A stretch of 64,000 nucleotides of DNA, taken from NCBI GenBank assembly GCA_905250075.1, contig CAJNOP010000011.1:1114769-1178768 (forward strand), written 5' to 3'. The notes beneath the pieces are model-generated. The model made no database searches, was not told the origin of the DNA, and saw only the letters and a program-made list of their open reading frames with translations. Source of the DNA: Rotaria sp. Silwood1 (taxonomy: Eukaryota > Rotifera > Eurotatoria > Philodinida > Philodinidae). The position numbers were made by a program, and so were the translations under genes. Shown piece after piece: positions 36,727 through 48,842 of this stretch; the stretch's first letter is position 1, and every line of letters starts with the position of its first letter.

Positions 36727-36905
36727 TAAACAATATTTATGAAATGAGTTGTTGAATCTGTCAACTTACTAAAATTTGAATTTAATGGTAAGTTTTCAAT
36801 AGAATTATTGCTATTCGATGATTGTACTTCAGTGTATAATCGAATGGTTAAAATAAACATAAATAAAAGTTGTCGTTTATCCCAATTTAAGAAATTTGAA
36901 TTCAT

Positions 36906-37763
36906 CTTAATTGTAGATATAGGCACACTTTCATAAGAAACAAAAATACTTTTTCTTGTTAATAACTAATGGCCAGAATCATGAATAATATTTATTCGAT
37001 CTTTATATTTCTTTCTTCACTCTATGTTTTTTTTTGCTCGATAACATGTATAAGAACTAAACGAAAGCTATTCAATAGAACAACAACAACAATATGAAAT
37101 TAATTTTTCATTTAGAATCAATTTCATATTAACTGTATATGTGTATTACTGATCCATATTTACGCAGGTGAATATACTATACATCATACATATTATATGT
37201 TGATGAAAACAAATCGATTATGAAAATGAGTTCTAACGAATAAACGTATACTTGTTCGACATGTATTTAAAAATAAATTAATCTAATATTAGATTTTCTT
37301 TTCATTGAAAATTTTCGGTAATTTTGCAATGAAATCTCTGTTACATAATACTTAGATTGTTTTAAATTTATGAAAATAAAAAGAGAAAAGTTCTTCACAA
37401 ACTCTTATTAATTGACAACTTTATTAAAGAACATAATCCAATGCAAATTATAAATAATTCAAGTTTATTACAAGCTAACTAAAGAAAAATGATTGAGTTC
37501 AATAAATTTTTTGAGCTTTTTTTGTTAGTAATATCATGTCAATTATCATAATTGTTAATCCTTAATGATTCATTTCATAAAATACACTATTACTTGAGAG
37601 ATTGTTTCTAATTTAGTAATACATAAGATCTTCATCAATTCTTTTATTCTTAGCAGTTAAACTTATATTGAACTGAACAAACAAGTTTAATTTATTTATC
37701 ATAATCAAAAATAATTACTGTTCTAATTTATAATATACAAAAAAAAAATAAGTTGATCTAATC
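36906..37763. other. intergenic, mucin promoter side
   Basis: AT-rich with no recognised element. It presumably holds the promoter of the mucin gene and the 3' end of the single-pass membrane protein gene. Confidence 0.35.
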
Positions 37764-38276
37764 TTAGTTCGGTACTACATCAGGTACACGAAAAATATGA
37801 TAGTAAGGTGCAGGTTGAAAACCATGCTGTTGATTACATTCAATACATATTACACCGGTTGTATCGATTGAACAAGTTGTAGCCGATGTATCAACAGATT
37901 CAAGATAAACACCAGTATGATTAGATGATATAGTTTCATAAGAACGACTACTACATGTTGACAAATCAAACATTGAATTGATTGGTGTAGGTGGTTTTGT
38001 TGATTTTAAATTATAATTATTATTATATAATTGTTTTTGCTTGCGAGATGATAACAACCAAATAAGTGTTATTATAAATAGAACAATAGCAGTAATGACA
38101 CTTGCACTTGTAAATAAAATCAAACGAGAATGAGTCATTGTTTGTTGATATTGTTGTTGAATTGACGAACAAGTTAATTGAGATACTATTTTTCGATCAA
38201 ATATATCTGATGGTGGCATTGGTGGAGGTGGAAGAGTGAAACGAGGTGGTGGTGACGATAGAGATCGAGACATCAT
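37764..38276 (-). CDS. single-pass membrane protein with Pro-rich ectodomain, unknown
   Basis: A single exon of 170 aa starting MMSRS. Residues 8-25 are Pro-rich (PPPRFTLPPPPMPPS). A hydrophobic segment at about residues 52-71 (LILFTSASVITAIVLFIITL) is followed by a basic stop-transfer (SSRKQK). The ~95-residue tail has a CxxC-like CIECNQQHG motif and many Ser/Thr/Tyr. There is no cleavable signal peptide, so the orientation is inferred from the basic residues after the membrane segment. The family is not recognised. The codon pattern matches the neighbouring real genes. Confidence 0.7.
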   Translation of the reverse strand: MMSRSLSSPPPRFTLPPPPMPPSDIFDRKIVSQLTCSSIQQQYQQTMTHSRLILFTSASVITAIVLFIITLIWLLSSRKQKQLYNNNYNLKSTKPPTPINSMFDLSTCSSRSYETISSNHTGVYLESVDTSATTCSIDTTGVICIECNQQHGFQPAPYYHIFRVPDVVPN

Positions 38277-39410
38277 TTGAAATAATCAACAGTAACAACA
38301 ACGTAATATTTATAGGTCGAATATGTATCAAGCTGGTACATTATTGCTTATAGAGTGTGATATATTTATAATATATTTGTCAATAATTAGATTCACCTGC
38401 CTATCAATAATACATTCATAAAATGAATGTTTCTATCAATTAGGGTAAAAATGAACGACAGCTGTAGAATAACTCGACATTGAGAAAAAAAAAAAATCTC
38501 AATTACTTTCTTTCAATTTTTGTTTATGTTTAAGTTAAGTAACTATACTGTCAAAGTTGTTCAATTCCATATATAAAAATCAGTTTGTTTTTTTTTTCTA
38601 GAGAGTGTAACATTGACATACTTCATTTGACCATGTTACCTTTCACATTTGTCATTCGAATAACATATCATACATTTGATCAATTAACAATTTCATCGCC
38701 TCTTCACTTCTTTCTTTTCTTCATCTACAGGACATGATTCGTCAACGAAAACGTTACAAAAGAAAAAGTACGAATCGATTCATGTTATTTTTTCTACTCA
38801 ACAAGTTCTCAAAACCTCTTTCTATCAGTATTATAATATGAGCTCAAAATCCATTAATCAATCAATCAATCAATCAGCCAAGCACTCGAATTTGTGTCTT
38901 TTTTTATATTTTTCTTGCTATTGTAAACAATGAAGAAAAAAAAAAGTTAAAAGAATTACACGTAGATAGAAGTACAAAAATCAGATCAGATGTATTTGAT
39001 GGAAGAGCGTGAGAAGTAGACGGAGAGAGAGAGAGATGGAGAATCAAGCGAACGAACGACACACGACAACGTATCGACGGAGATGTTTGACTTTGAGTGA
39101 GACGAGAGAATGCAAATTTTTTTCTCCCTGTCTCTCTTCAATTGTTCTGAGAGAAAATACGTACGTACGTGTCGTGTTGTTGCCGTTACTGCCTGTCTTT
39201 CTTTAAAATAATCATTACACAAAGGTGCCAACTACTACATCGAACTTATTCATTTCGTTTGTTTGTTATCGTTTTTTTTCATCATCATTTATGTTAATAC
39301 TCATACTTATCTATTCAATCAATTAATTGCTTTTCTCCAATTGAAAATTCACAAAAAAACAAATAATAAAAACATTAACAAAATAAGATTTAATATTTAT
39401 CGAAAAACAA
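38277..39410. other. intergenic with low-complexity runs
   Basis: Divergent promoters probably lie here, between a minus-strand and a plus-strand gene. An (AATC)n stretch occurs at about 38857-38876 and GA-rich repeats at about 39020-39036. No other feature. Confidence 0.4.
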
Positions 39411-41900
39411 ATGCCTAATAATTGTTCAGCACTTATTCAACGCAAACAAAATATTCTTCATAAAATATTACGAAGTAATAGTGATGGTAAAATTCAAAAT
39501 GGTGAGAATAAATATAATTTATTCGTTCTAGTTACTTTTAAATAATAATTAAAAAAATTGTTTGTTGAAACCTTATATAGTAAAAAATAAGACCATCATT
39601 ATGATTAGCATATTCAGTGAAAGGTTATTAGAAATTAGAATATTTTTTATTTTTACCTATAGAAATAGAAATCTTGAAAATTGTATAAGAATGCACATGT
39701 ACACAGTAGGTGATTTGGTCTAGATTTTGCTTTCTTTTATTTTTTTTTCTTTTACAAATTTAATATATTGAAAAAATATACAATCATTTTCAATTGAACT
39801 AACGATAAAAAAATAAACTAAATGTACTGGAAAAAAATACGCCGTTATAACAATGATTATTCTTTCATTTACATCAATTGTTAAAGGAAAAGAAATAGAA
39901 AAGGTAGAAGAAGATGAATCCTTCAAACTGCATATATTACATATATGTTCATGAAATTTTATTATTACCCCAGTACACATGTTTCTTCTGTGATGTTGCT
40001 GTTATTCTCTCATTTAAAATAAAAAGTATATGCAGTGTTGAAAAAAAAATTCGTCAAAAAGAAAAAGCAATAATTATTTCAATGAATGACATATTATTGT
40101 ATTGATTACAATAATTCATATCAAAGAATTTAATTAACTGAATTAAATTAGATCATTTTTTTTCAAATACTCAAAATCATTTTTTTTTTGCTCGAGTCAA
40201 TTTTTTTTTGTAAGTATTAATTCAATATTTCCAAATGTAGGATAGATTAATAAAATTTCAAAAACCTAAAATAAAAAACTAATCGTTCTATTTTAAGCTG
40301 TAGCCGAAACAACTGCTGAATTATGTGTAGCTGGTACTCGAAAAGCTCCTGCTTATTCACCTACTTCAACACAACATTTCACGGCATCATCAACTACCCG
40401 TCGATCAAATGCATTTCATACAAATCGTATTCAACCGTCTTCGAATCATTATTATGACACACATTTACCATCGATACGAGATACAAATGATAATATTGAA
40501 CGACAAAATCAAATTCATAATGAATTTCATGATCGTCCTCATTCGAAAAAACCAACAATGAATGCTAGTCCAAAAAGTACGGGTCGTCCTCCATCGACTT
40601 CGATTTCATCGATTTTTAATGCGCTTACAAAGCGATCAACAGAAAATTTTATGAGTACATATGGTGATTTTGAAGAAGTGATCAATCCAAATGCAGTATC
40701 AACTAGTCGTCGATTACATCAACCAAGTAGAGGAACTGAAACGAGTCAAAATATAACAAAACAAACCATAGTACCTCAAAAACAAATTGATGATAGTAGA
40801 GGTGATATTCGTTTTTCAAATAGTTCAGGTGATATAAATCAACAACGTGTATTAGGAACATCAGCTCGACATAGAACAAATGTAGCACAAATACATGTTG
40901 AACCTTCTCTGACACCAGAAACAGTAACTCGAGAACGAACTACTACTGGTAAATCTACTTGTGTTAATTAATTGATTCAAAAAGATTTTCACGTTTATAA
41001 ATTCAAAAAAAAAACACAAATTTTATTCTTGTTACAGGTCAACATTATCAACGTCGTACAAATCATAATGTCAAAACTCCTAGCAAACAAAAAATTGATA
41101 AATATCGTCGTCGTTCTGAAGAAGTTACACAAGCAATGAATGGAAATACATTAATGAATGCAGCTAATAATGGTTTATCTTCTACTGTTCCATCTTTAAC
41201 TCCTTCACCATTAGCTCGTTCAAAACAAACACCACCATCTCCATCAACTATTCCTCGAGTCTCATCAGATGCTGAACTAGACGCTCGTCTTGAAGTACTT
41301 CGTTTATCAATGGATACAAATTTTATTCATACCGAACAACAACTACAAAGTCAATCACATCAATATTCTCATAATCATAATAAATCTCCATATTTATCTA
41401 ATAATCATCAACAAATAAATTCAAAAACATCTCCATCAAATCCTCCAACACCACCTGTTCGATTTCGTCGAACTCATTTACCTACACAACCAACATCATC
41501 AGCTAATTCTTCTCGAAATCAAAATGTTAATAATATAAATAATCGACATTCACAACAAAAACAAAATTCAATTAAACAATCAACAAAATCTAATTCAGGA
41601 AATCTTTATTTAGCATTTATAGCATCACGTCATTTTTCAACAATAGAAGATTCTTTATTTGAATGTAATATTGATCATCAAAAATTATTACAAATATTTA
41701 CTTGGCTTAAAGGTGTTGAAGATCATCGTTATGAACAATTAGATCATGAACAATTATTAAATGAACAAAATCAACTTATGCTTGATCAAGAAGATAATTT
41801 ATCATTATATTCCGAAATACAATTTGCTGTTGATGATGTACCAGCAAATACAACTGGTAAATCATGTGAAAAAATTGAAACAATGCAATTTGAAAACTAA
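39411..41900 (+). CDS. large disordered Ser/Gln/Asn-rich protein, unknown
   Basis: Three exons, 39411-39501, 40298-40948 and 41038-41900, joined in phase; 534 aa. The 796-bp first intron is long for this window. Residues ~30-410 are low-complexity polar sequence with Pro/Ser patches (PSLTPSPLARSKQTPPSPS, SPSNPPTPPVRFRR) of the kind bound by SH3 or 14-3-3 partners. The last ~110 residues look folded and helical: LYLAFIASRHFSTIEDSLF, LLQIFTWLKGVEDH, then an acidic Gln/Leu-rich tail. No signal or membrane segment. Possibly a cytoskeletal or centrosomal adaptor, but no family is recognised. Confidence 0.75.
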
Positions 41901-44900
41901 TACAAAAAGGAAAAAAAAAGAGCTGTGATATATAAATATTTAGTATCGATGAGTATTTGGTGCTTTTTCTTTTCTTTATATTTGTTTATATTTGTTGAGA
42001 AAGACCATTTGTTTTTTTACAATCATATATATAATTATTTTTTTTTTGTTTGTCATAAAGAAAAAGAACGACGTTTTTGTTTTTCATATTCAAAGAAAAA
42101 TTTAAATATATTAAATCCGTATCGTGTAGTTTATAGTTTGGTTGTTTTTTTTTTGGAAATGGATTTGTATGTTTCATCATACACATAGAATAATATCCGA
42201 AAGTGTTTGTTTACTCCTATACGATCATTGATGAACAATTTTAATAGTAGACATAAATAATCAATGTTCTATTGATTACAACATAATCAATGTAAATCAA
42301 AGAAAATAGTAATATGTATTATGAAAAAATATATTCATCAATAATAACTTGAATTGAATGTTTATTTTCATTTATTCGAGTTATTTATATAATTGATGTA
42401 ATGTATTAATTGTTTATATGAGCGAATAGAATATGTTATAAAAGTTTGTTTATACAACATTTGAAAGTTGGCGTATTATTTTTAGATTCAAAACAGCAAG
42501 TGAAAGTATTGAATATTTAATTTATTTTTTGTCTGATGGATTTTTGTCTTCATAATTATTCATCAATAATATAAATGGTCTATCGAAATTTTATATTGAG
42601 ACTTTATTTTATACATATAAATAGATGCACAAATTGTAGTTATATCGAAACATATTGTCAACACATGTTTGATGTTAAATGCTAGACGTAATATTTTCTC
42701 TTATATGTTTATCATACATTAACAATTGATTGATGATTTTTGTTTGTGTTAATGAAACTATACTGGTTTTTTATTATCCGTTTCATTAGAGTCGAAAAAT
42801 AATATTATCTATATAGAGAATTAAGATTTTATTAGACAAGAAGAATTCGTAATAAAATAATTTTTAATGGAATCAATTAATATATACTTAATAGAAACTA
42901 ATGATTCGATGAAAAATATCGATATATTTGAACCTTCATCATTTTAAGATACAGTTTCTATGATAACAAATGTAGAATTGACAGTTTGTTTTAATACTCA
43001 ATGTTATGTTTTCATTATTGTTATATTAGTTAATCAAAAAACTACTTTCAAAAAATATTACGAAAAAAAAATTGCCATTCACCAAATATATGTTTGTACA
43101 CGTATTGAAATAAATATTTTTTAACAGTATTTTTCTTTAAGTAAACATGAAAGAATAGATTTGTTTCACTGTCTGTGCAAGCCCTTTATTTTTGAAATAT
43201 CTAGTTTGTGGTTTATCACAAGTATTTTATGTAGAAAGCAGATACAGGTTTATTTGAGACACCTGTATTTCTGTAAGACATAAACATTAACGGAATACAT
43301 AATGTTAAAGCAAAAGCATTCAAATAAAAAGTATAAATTAAGAGATGAAAAAGACAGACATGCATTGCGTATTGTTTTCTGAAGATTGCTAGAAAATTGT
43401 GAAAATAGACAGGGAAACTTTTTCATATAGTTGAAAAACCGTCCATTATAAATACCTTTATTCTTAACAAATTGCGTTTTCGCAGGAGAAAAAGAGAAAA
43501 ATATTGCTTATGTTATGGATAATTTAAATAGTCATTATTAATGAGATGAACATATGTATTTTGAGAACGACAATTTTACAATGTCAACATATGTCCAATA
43601 GAAGATTCATATCGTTTGTTTCATAATTACTGATGGGGGTATCAGAGCGATTATCATTATTTTAAAAAATTTAACATTAATTTAGATGATCTACTACTTC
43701 CTTCAGTAGAAAATTACTTTTTTTGGGTCATCAAAAAGTCTCTTAGTGTACGCTAGCATTATATAAATATTTTTGTGTGCTATATTGAGTATTACAACAT
43801 TCAATCGAATGATATAGTCTAAATCAACAATAGGAAAGAATTAAGTTGAATTATTATATCTTATAAGGAAGATGGTTGATTTATTGAATGTTTTATTTCT
43901 GTGTCAAACAAAAAAACTGACATCATAATAATCTACAATGTTAACAACAGTGATATCCGGATGACTACTACTTTTAAAATCAGCAATATTGATTGAATCA
44001 GATGAAGTACTAACAGAAAAAGTCATTTATGCTCCAAAAGAATAATTAATAATTCCAAGTAATACGTTCAACCTTATTAGAGCCTCAATTAGCAACATTC
44101 AAATCTGATTAATTATCTCCATTAGAGCAACCAATAGCAACTTCTGCTTCCAGTTACGACTGAATTTTGAGTCTAGAAGTTTTAGTTATCGTTCTTTGGA
44201 AACACACACATGTTTCACGATCGATTGCTGGCAGAAAAAAAAACTTGCTAATAATTACAATAATAGTTTGTGACTAATGCTGTTCTAATTATAGCAATTG
44301 AAAGAGAATATATATTAATGAGATTTAGTTCATTGGTTTGAATAATTAGAAAGAATAGACATTTTGATTTGTATAATTTGAAAACTAGTTATTTGCCATG
44401 ATTATTCTTCAAAAAAAAAACTATTAAAATTACTTTATTTTCTCTGAAGATTAAAGTTTATTCGGTTTGAATTTTATCAAAAACTAGCTCTAATAAATTG
44501 ATCTTAACACATATTCGATATCTAACACAAAACTAGTACCGAGAATGATTATTGTACTTTTCTTTTACTAGCCGCTTGATGATTGTTCAATCGACAGTTT
44601 GATATATGCAAATAATTTTGACACAATCAGATATTAGTGATAAATCAAATCAAATCTGAAAAAAATGAATCAATTAAGGATGACTTGAGCCAATCTACGC
44701 TAGAGTAAACACTCACGAGCTCACCAGCTTTGTGACACGGAAAGAAAGAGAATTTTTTGTTTTTCTTGGAACAAGAATACGTGTTTCTCAATAGAAATGA
44801 GCTTTTTTTATGTTCATGTTTTCTCATTTATATCTTAGCGAAACAGTGAACAAATGAGCCCAAATTTACCCACTGACTAAATACATGTCTTGTCTACCTA

Positions 44901-45136
44901 TTGGTGAAAGAACTTTAAAGAGTTCAACAAGTCATCGAGTGATGAGCAGTACAATAAAATTGGTTCATCGCTTTCGAAATAAATACAATATTCGCAATAA
45001 AAGCGCTAATGCAAAAGTTACAGTATACTAGGAATGATCAACATAAATATTTAGAAGATCAAACATTGCTCAAAAATTGTGTTATATCTGCTTATGAATC
45101 TCGAAACCGAGTCTAGCGTTCACTAGAGAATTTATT
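41901..45136. other. gene-free stretch
   Basis: Starts with the probable 3' UTR of the disordered-protein gene. Beyond that there is AT-rich sequence without coding-like frames, RNA genes or clear repeats. Confidence 0.45.
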
Positions 45137-46416
45137 TATTCTAGTTTTCTGTACCACTCTACATAGGATCAGGTTGATATATTGCTCTTTTGATTAGATA
45201 TACTTTTACTAAGTTTCATTAACCTCAGTCAAAACCGTTCTAAACAGGTGCCTTGTCCATAATTAGAATGTATGCAGAAATTGTGGTATGAATTAGAATA
45301 GACATATATAAAATGCATGTAAATTATTCTATCTCACATAATTTTATTTGTGTCTGCTACCTGATATCAAAATCAACCGACTGTTCCGAAGCAGAAGTTG
45401 TTTCGCTCAATTTTCTCTATAATGTACTAGTAGTTCAGTTCCATATGAAAAAACCTTAATCATAATTAGGTTCATCATTCAAAAACAGAAATTAATAATT
45501 TTTATGGATGGAATCGGTGAGTTTTCACAAAAATCTCTTTTTTTTAAGAAATCGCGTTATGTTACGCTGTTGTTTATGGATCATGCAAAAATTGCATTGA
45601 TTTTTCTTTGCTTGTTCCCTTTCAATAATTTCTACATGCTCTATTAAGAAAAGAAAAAATGTCATAACTTCCATTGCTATTAACTCAAAAACATCAGAAA
45701 AACGAAATATCGTATGATGAACCGAATATTCAAATTAATATCTAAAATTTGACTTTTTCTATGTACCATAGAAAAATCTTATTTTAGTACAATTTTCGTG
45801 CCTTTGCTTGTTCCTGAGTATGATGAAAAATGAATAGTAATGATTATTTTATATGAGTTATCCATTAAAAACTATGTTGTCCTTCATAATTAACGTTGTT
45901 GAATGAAACGCATTACTGATAAAAGGATAATAATAATGATTTGTTTTTCGAAGCTCCATTACTTTGACGACTATTAATAGACTATGACCTTTCCGAAAGT
46001 GTGTTCAAATCGTTACGCTTGTCTTTGATGTTAGAAATAAATTTCATATCTATTATTCAGTAAAGATATTTTCATACAGATATGTTTTTACTGCATCTTG
46101 ATACATGCAATTCAGACCGAACATGATCGATTTAGTCAGTAAACTCCTGAAATATACTAATACTTCTAGAGCATTCGATAGTTTTTCTTCCTTTTCTTTC
46201 TTGTTATAAGATTAGTCAGTTACTTTCTTTACAAATCAGATTGAAAAATATTAAAATGTTCATAAAATCAAATCTCGACAGGCATTCTAATTAGCGACAA
46301 TACACTTACTTAGAACGTTTTTGACTGAGGTTAATGAAGCTTAGTAAAAGTATATCTAATTAAAAGAGCAACATATAAACCTGATCCTAGGTAGAGTGGT
46401 ACAGAAAACTAGAATA
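45137..46416. mobile_element. 1.28-kb element with 107-bp inverted ends
   Basis: 45137-45243 and 46310-46416 are inverted copies over 107 bp. Shared blocks include TATTCTAGTTTTCTGTACCA, CTTTTACTAAG and TCATTAACCTCAGTC, with about ten differences. The ~1.07-kb interior has no reading frame resembling a transposase. This fits a non-autonomous DNA element with long terminal inverted repeats, or a foldback element. Target duplications were not clear. Confidence 0.65.
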
Positions 46417-47512
46417 GACTAGATGGTATTCGAGTTTCGACTCGAATACGAAATGCGGTGCGAAGCACGAATCTCTTGAATTTTCGAAAGAACGGTATTT
46501 CGTAGAAAACGAAAATTCGATTGCCGAGTTAACAGAAATCGTCATTGTTGGTTACACGTAATTTGATTTTTAATGAAATTGATTTTTTTCATATAAATAA
46601 TATTTGTTTTTTAAATAATATTTTAGGTGAATATAATTATAATAATCTAAATAACAACGATTTATTGTATATAAAAATCACTCAAGTGCAACATTTAAAA
46701 AAATTAAATTATAATTTCACTTTATGTATGTAATTGTAACCATTAGAATTTTATAACAAAAAAATTTAGAAAAACTCATTTTATACATAATAAAATTTTC
46801 TTTATTTTGATGTTGTCTTTGTTTGAAGCAAATCTTGTAAATTACTACTAATCTAAAAATTAAAAATAGTCTTTCGAGTTAATTTTTTAAATTAATTTAA
46901 CATCCTATTTTATCATCAAAAATATTACAATGATCTATTAATAAGACTTCAATGCAAGATAAAGTATCGGTAATCTGAAAGTAAGAATACTTCTTTTTTA
47001 AGTTAATATTAGAAATTTGTAGCCTACCATTTTATCAAGAAGTATATTCAACAAATTCTTTTTACTAAAGTTTTCATATAAGAAAACTTATTGTTGAGCT
47101 GAGAATAGGTTTTTTTTCAATTAACATACAGAATAGTTTAAGCTACTATTATGTTGTCGAAAGTATCAATATAATGTATTAGTAAGATCTTATTGTACGA
47201 CAAATGATTGCTGGACTGAAAATAAATTGTTTTTTGTTGAATTATTATGATAAGCATCAAGATAATGTATTAATAAGATATCGTTGTAAGACAATTTATT
47301 GTTGATCTGAAAAAATAGAATTTTTTTTTCACTTTATATTATATATATTTGATTTTACCATTTTATTGTGACATGTAACAAATTGAACTGTTAATAAGAT
47401 TGTTATGTTTGGCAAATTAGTGCTAATCGAAAAACAAAATTTAGTAATCCATTTAATTAATATTAAAAATATTTGACTTACTAATTTATTATGAAAATTA
47501 TAGAACCAACGT
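46417..47512. other. gene-free stretch with a shared palindromic repeat
   Basis: 46414-46470 holds ATTCGAGTTTCGACTCGAAT, a palindrome, followed by ACGAAATGCGGTGCGAAGCA. A related copy is at about 12440-12495. The rest is AT-rich with loosely repeated AATGTATTAATAAGAT-like phrases around 46930-47410. Confidence 0.45.
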
Positions 47513-48096
47513 TTAACACATTCACCACGATTCAAATTCCATAGAAACTAACATCTTTAAATACGTTTTATTAGAAAACAAAACACACCACAAGATGCAA
47601 CATGAAAAGCTCTACAATCTACATCATAAAACTTATTTCAATTGTGTACTTTTTGTTTTCAAAATAAACTAAAATTGTGTGTGACCAATTTTTGAGGTTG
47701 CGAAAATTGATTGCACAGAATTTTACTTTTTTCGAAAACAAACAATAAACTTTACGATGTAGATTGTAGAGCGTTTCACACTACATCTTGTGCTATATTT
47801 TGTTTTTTCTTACGAAATAATATTAGGTGATAAAAAGATGCAACAAGAAAAATGAAATTTCACATTCGTGCAGAACAAATGACCGTTTCGCAACTTTGAG
47901 AACTAGTTACGCACAGTTTTACTTTCTTTGAGAACAAAAATTACACCATTAAAATAAGCTTTACTATGGGAATTGTAGAGCTTTTCACGTTGAATCTTAT
48001 GGTATATGTTGCTTTTTTAATAAAACGTATTTAGAGATTAAAATATGAAATGCAAAGTGGGGTCCACCGGTGCACCCCATTGTGGTGAATGTGTTA
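47513..48096. mobile_element. TTAA-flanked element with internal inverted units
   Basis: It begins TTAACACATTCACCAC and ends with the same 16 bases inverted. This suggests a TTAA target site and CACATTCACCAC ends, as in piggyBac-like elements. Inside, a ~70-bp unit (ACGTTTTATTA, then AAGATGCAACATGAAAAGCTC, then TACAATCTACAT) occurs at ~47555-47632 and, inverted, at ~47755-47815 and ~47965-48033. No transposase is present. Confidence 0.6.
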
Positions 48097-48365
48097 AGGG
48101 CCCCTCTCAGAAACCAACTTTTTTATTTTTCATCCGATTTCAACCAAAATTTCAGAGGATGTTAGTCTAGGCTAGGAGAGATTACGGTTAAAATATCTCC
48201 CACAAATCTCCAATAAACTAATGAGTTATAGTCAATTTATTGGTCAAAAGTACCCTGTGCGCGGGCAAGGATTTCACAATAAGAATACGAGCTATCAAGC
48301 CCGGGCGATTTTCAAGTTGTAGAGTACCCTTAGGGCTAGATCCTCCCAGGGCCCAATTTTTTGAT
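48097..48365. other. GC-richer unassigned sequence
   Basis: About 270 bp with noticeably higher GC than its surroundings (GGGCCCCTCTCAG at the left, CCCAGGGCCC at the right). It sits between the TTAA element and the telomere-like array. It looks like part of a repeat, but the family is not recognised. Confidence 0.35.
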
Positions 48366-48631
48366 GTTGGTGTGGGTGTGGGTGGGGGTGTGTGGGTGTG
48401 GGTGTGGGTGGGTGTGGGCGTGGGTGTGGGGTGTGTGGGTGTGGGTGTGGATGTGGGTGGGTGTGGGCGTGGGTGGGTGTGCGGGTGTGGATGTGGGTAT
48501 GGGTGCCGGTGTGGGGTGTGGATGCGGGCGTGGATATGGGTGTGGGTGTGGGGTATGGGTATAATATTCTATTCACTCATACTCATACCCACACCCCACA
48601 CACCCACACCTACCAACACCCACACCCCACC
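48366..48631. repeat. long interstitial telomere-like array, G-strand then C-strand
   Basis: About 195 bp of (TG)1-2TGGG-type units (GGTGTGGGTGTGGG with variants GGATGTGGG and GGGCGTGGG) are followed by a ~15-bp AT-rich spacer. Then comes ~57 bp of complementary type (ACTCATACCCACACCCCACA). It is the longest of three such blocks in the window, all in the same G-then-C order. The spurious Gly/Val/Trp and Pro/His/Thr open frames across it are artefacts. Confidence 0.7.
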
Positions 48632-48842
48632 TGTCTATCTAACTATATGAGAGAATGTGTGGAACTCATCGGTTATGTTCTTTTGACTTCCTATTTACCT
48701 ATCTACCTACATACCTCTGTGTTCAGGGGCTGAGTCCGTTTTTTAAGATGGATTTAAATTCCAGTGATAATGTCACTGAAATATGTCATGAACTCCCTTT
48801 CGTTAATTAAAAATCATTAAAAAATTCATATTAACATAGAAT

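Larger units (their letters stand above)
28516..36905 (-). pseudogene. secreted mucin-like protein with C-terminal fibronectin type II modules, interrupted by insertions
   Basis: Exon 1 (36905-36770) encodes a signal peptide (RQLLFMFILTIRLYTEVQ). Ser/Thr/Asn-rich mucin sequence dense in N-glycosylation sites follows from 35350. Its main uninterrupted frame runs from about 34046 to 30117 (about 1300 codons) and contains a ~46-residue tandem repeat. The C-terminal exons 30057-29923, 29848-29660, 29596-29497 plus 29440-29406, and 28766-28516 carry Fn2-like modules (CVFPFRY, CVFPFVYQG, CYFPFIYNG) and a Cys-rich tail ending PRTICLPTK. Fn2 modules bind collagen or glycoprotein ligands. Two MITEs lie in coding sequence and one frame slip occurs near 34500-34520, so the 5' part cannot be read through as it stands. 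The long clean downstream frame suggests recent damage or a damaged allele. Confidence 0.7.

Noticed and set aside
41925-42188. 87-codon open frame after the disordered-protein gene
   Set aside because: It lies in the likely 3' UTR and is dominated by Phe/Tyr/Lys from T- and A-rich runs.
48240-48733. Gly/Val/Trp-rich and Pro/His/Thr-rich open frames on both strands
   Set aside because: They are translations of the telomere-like simple repeat.
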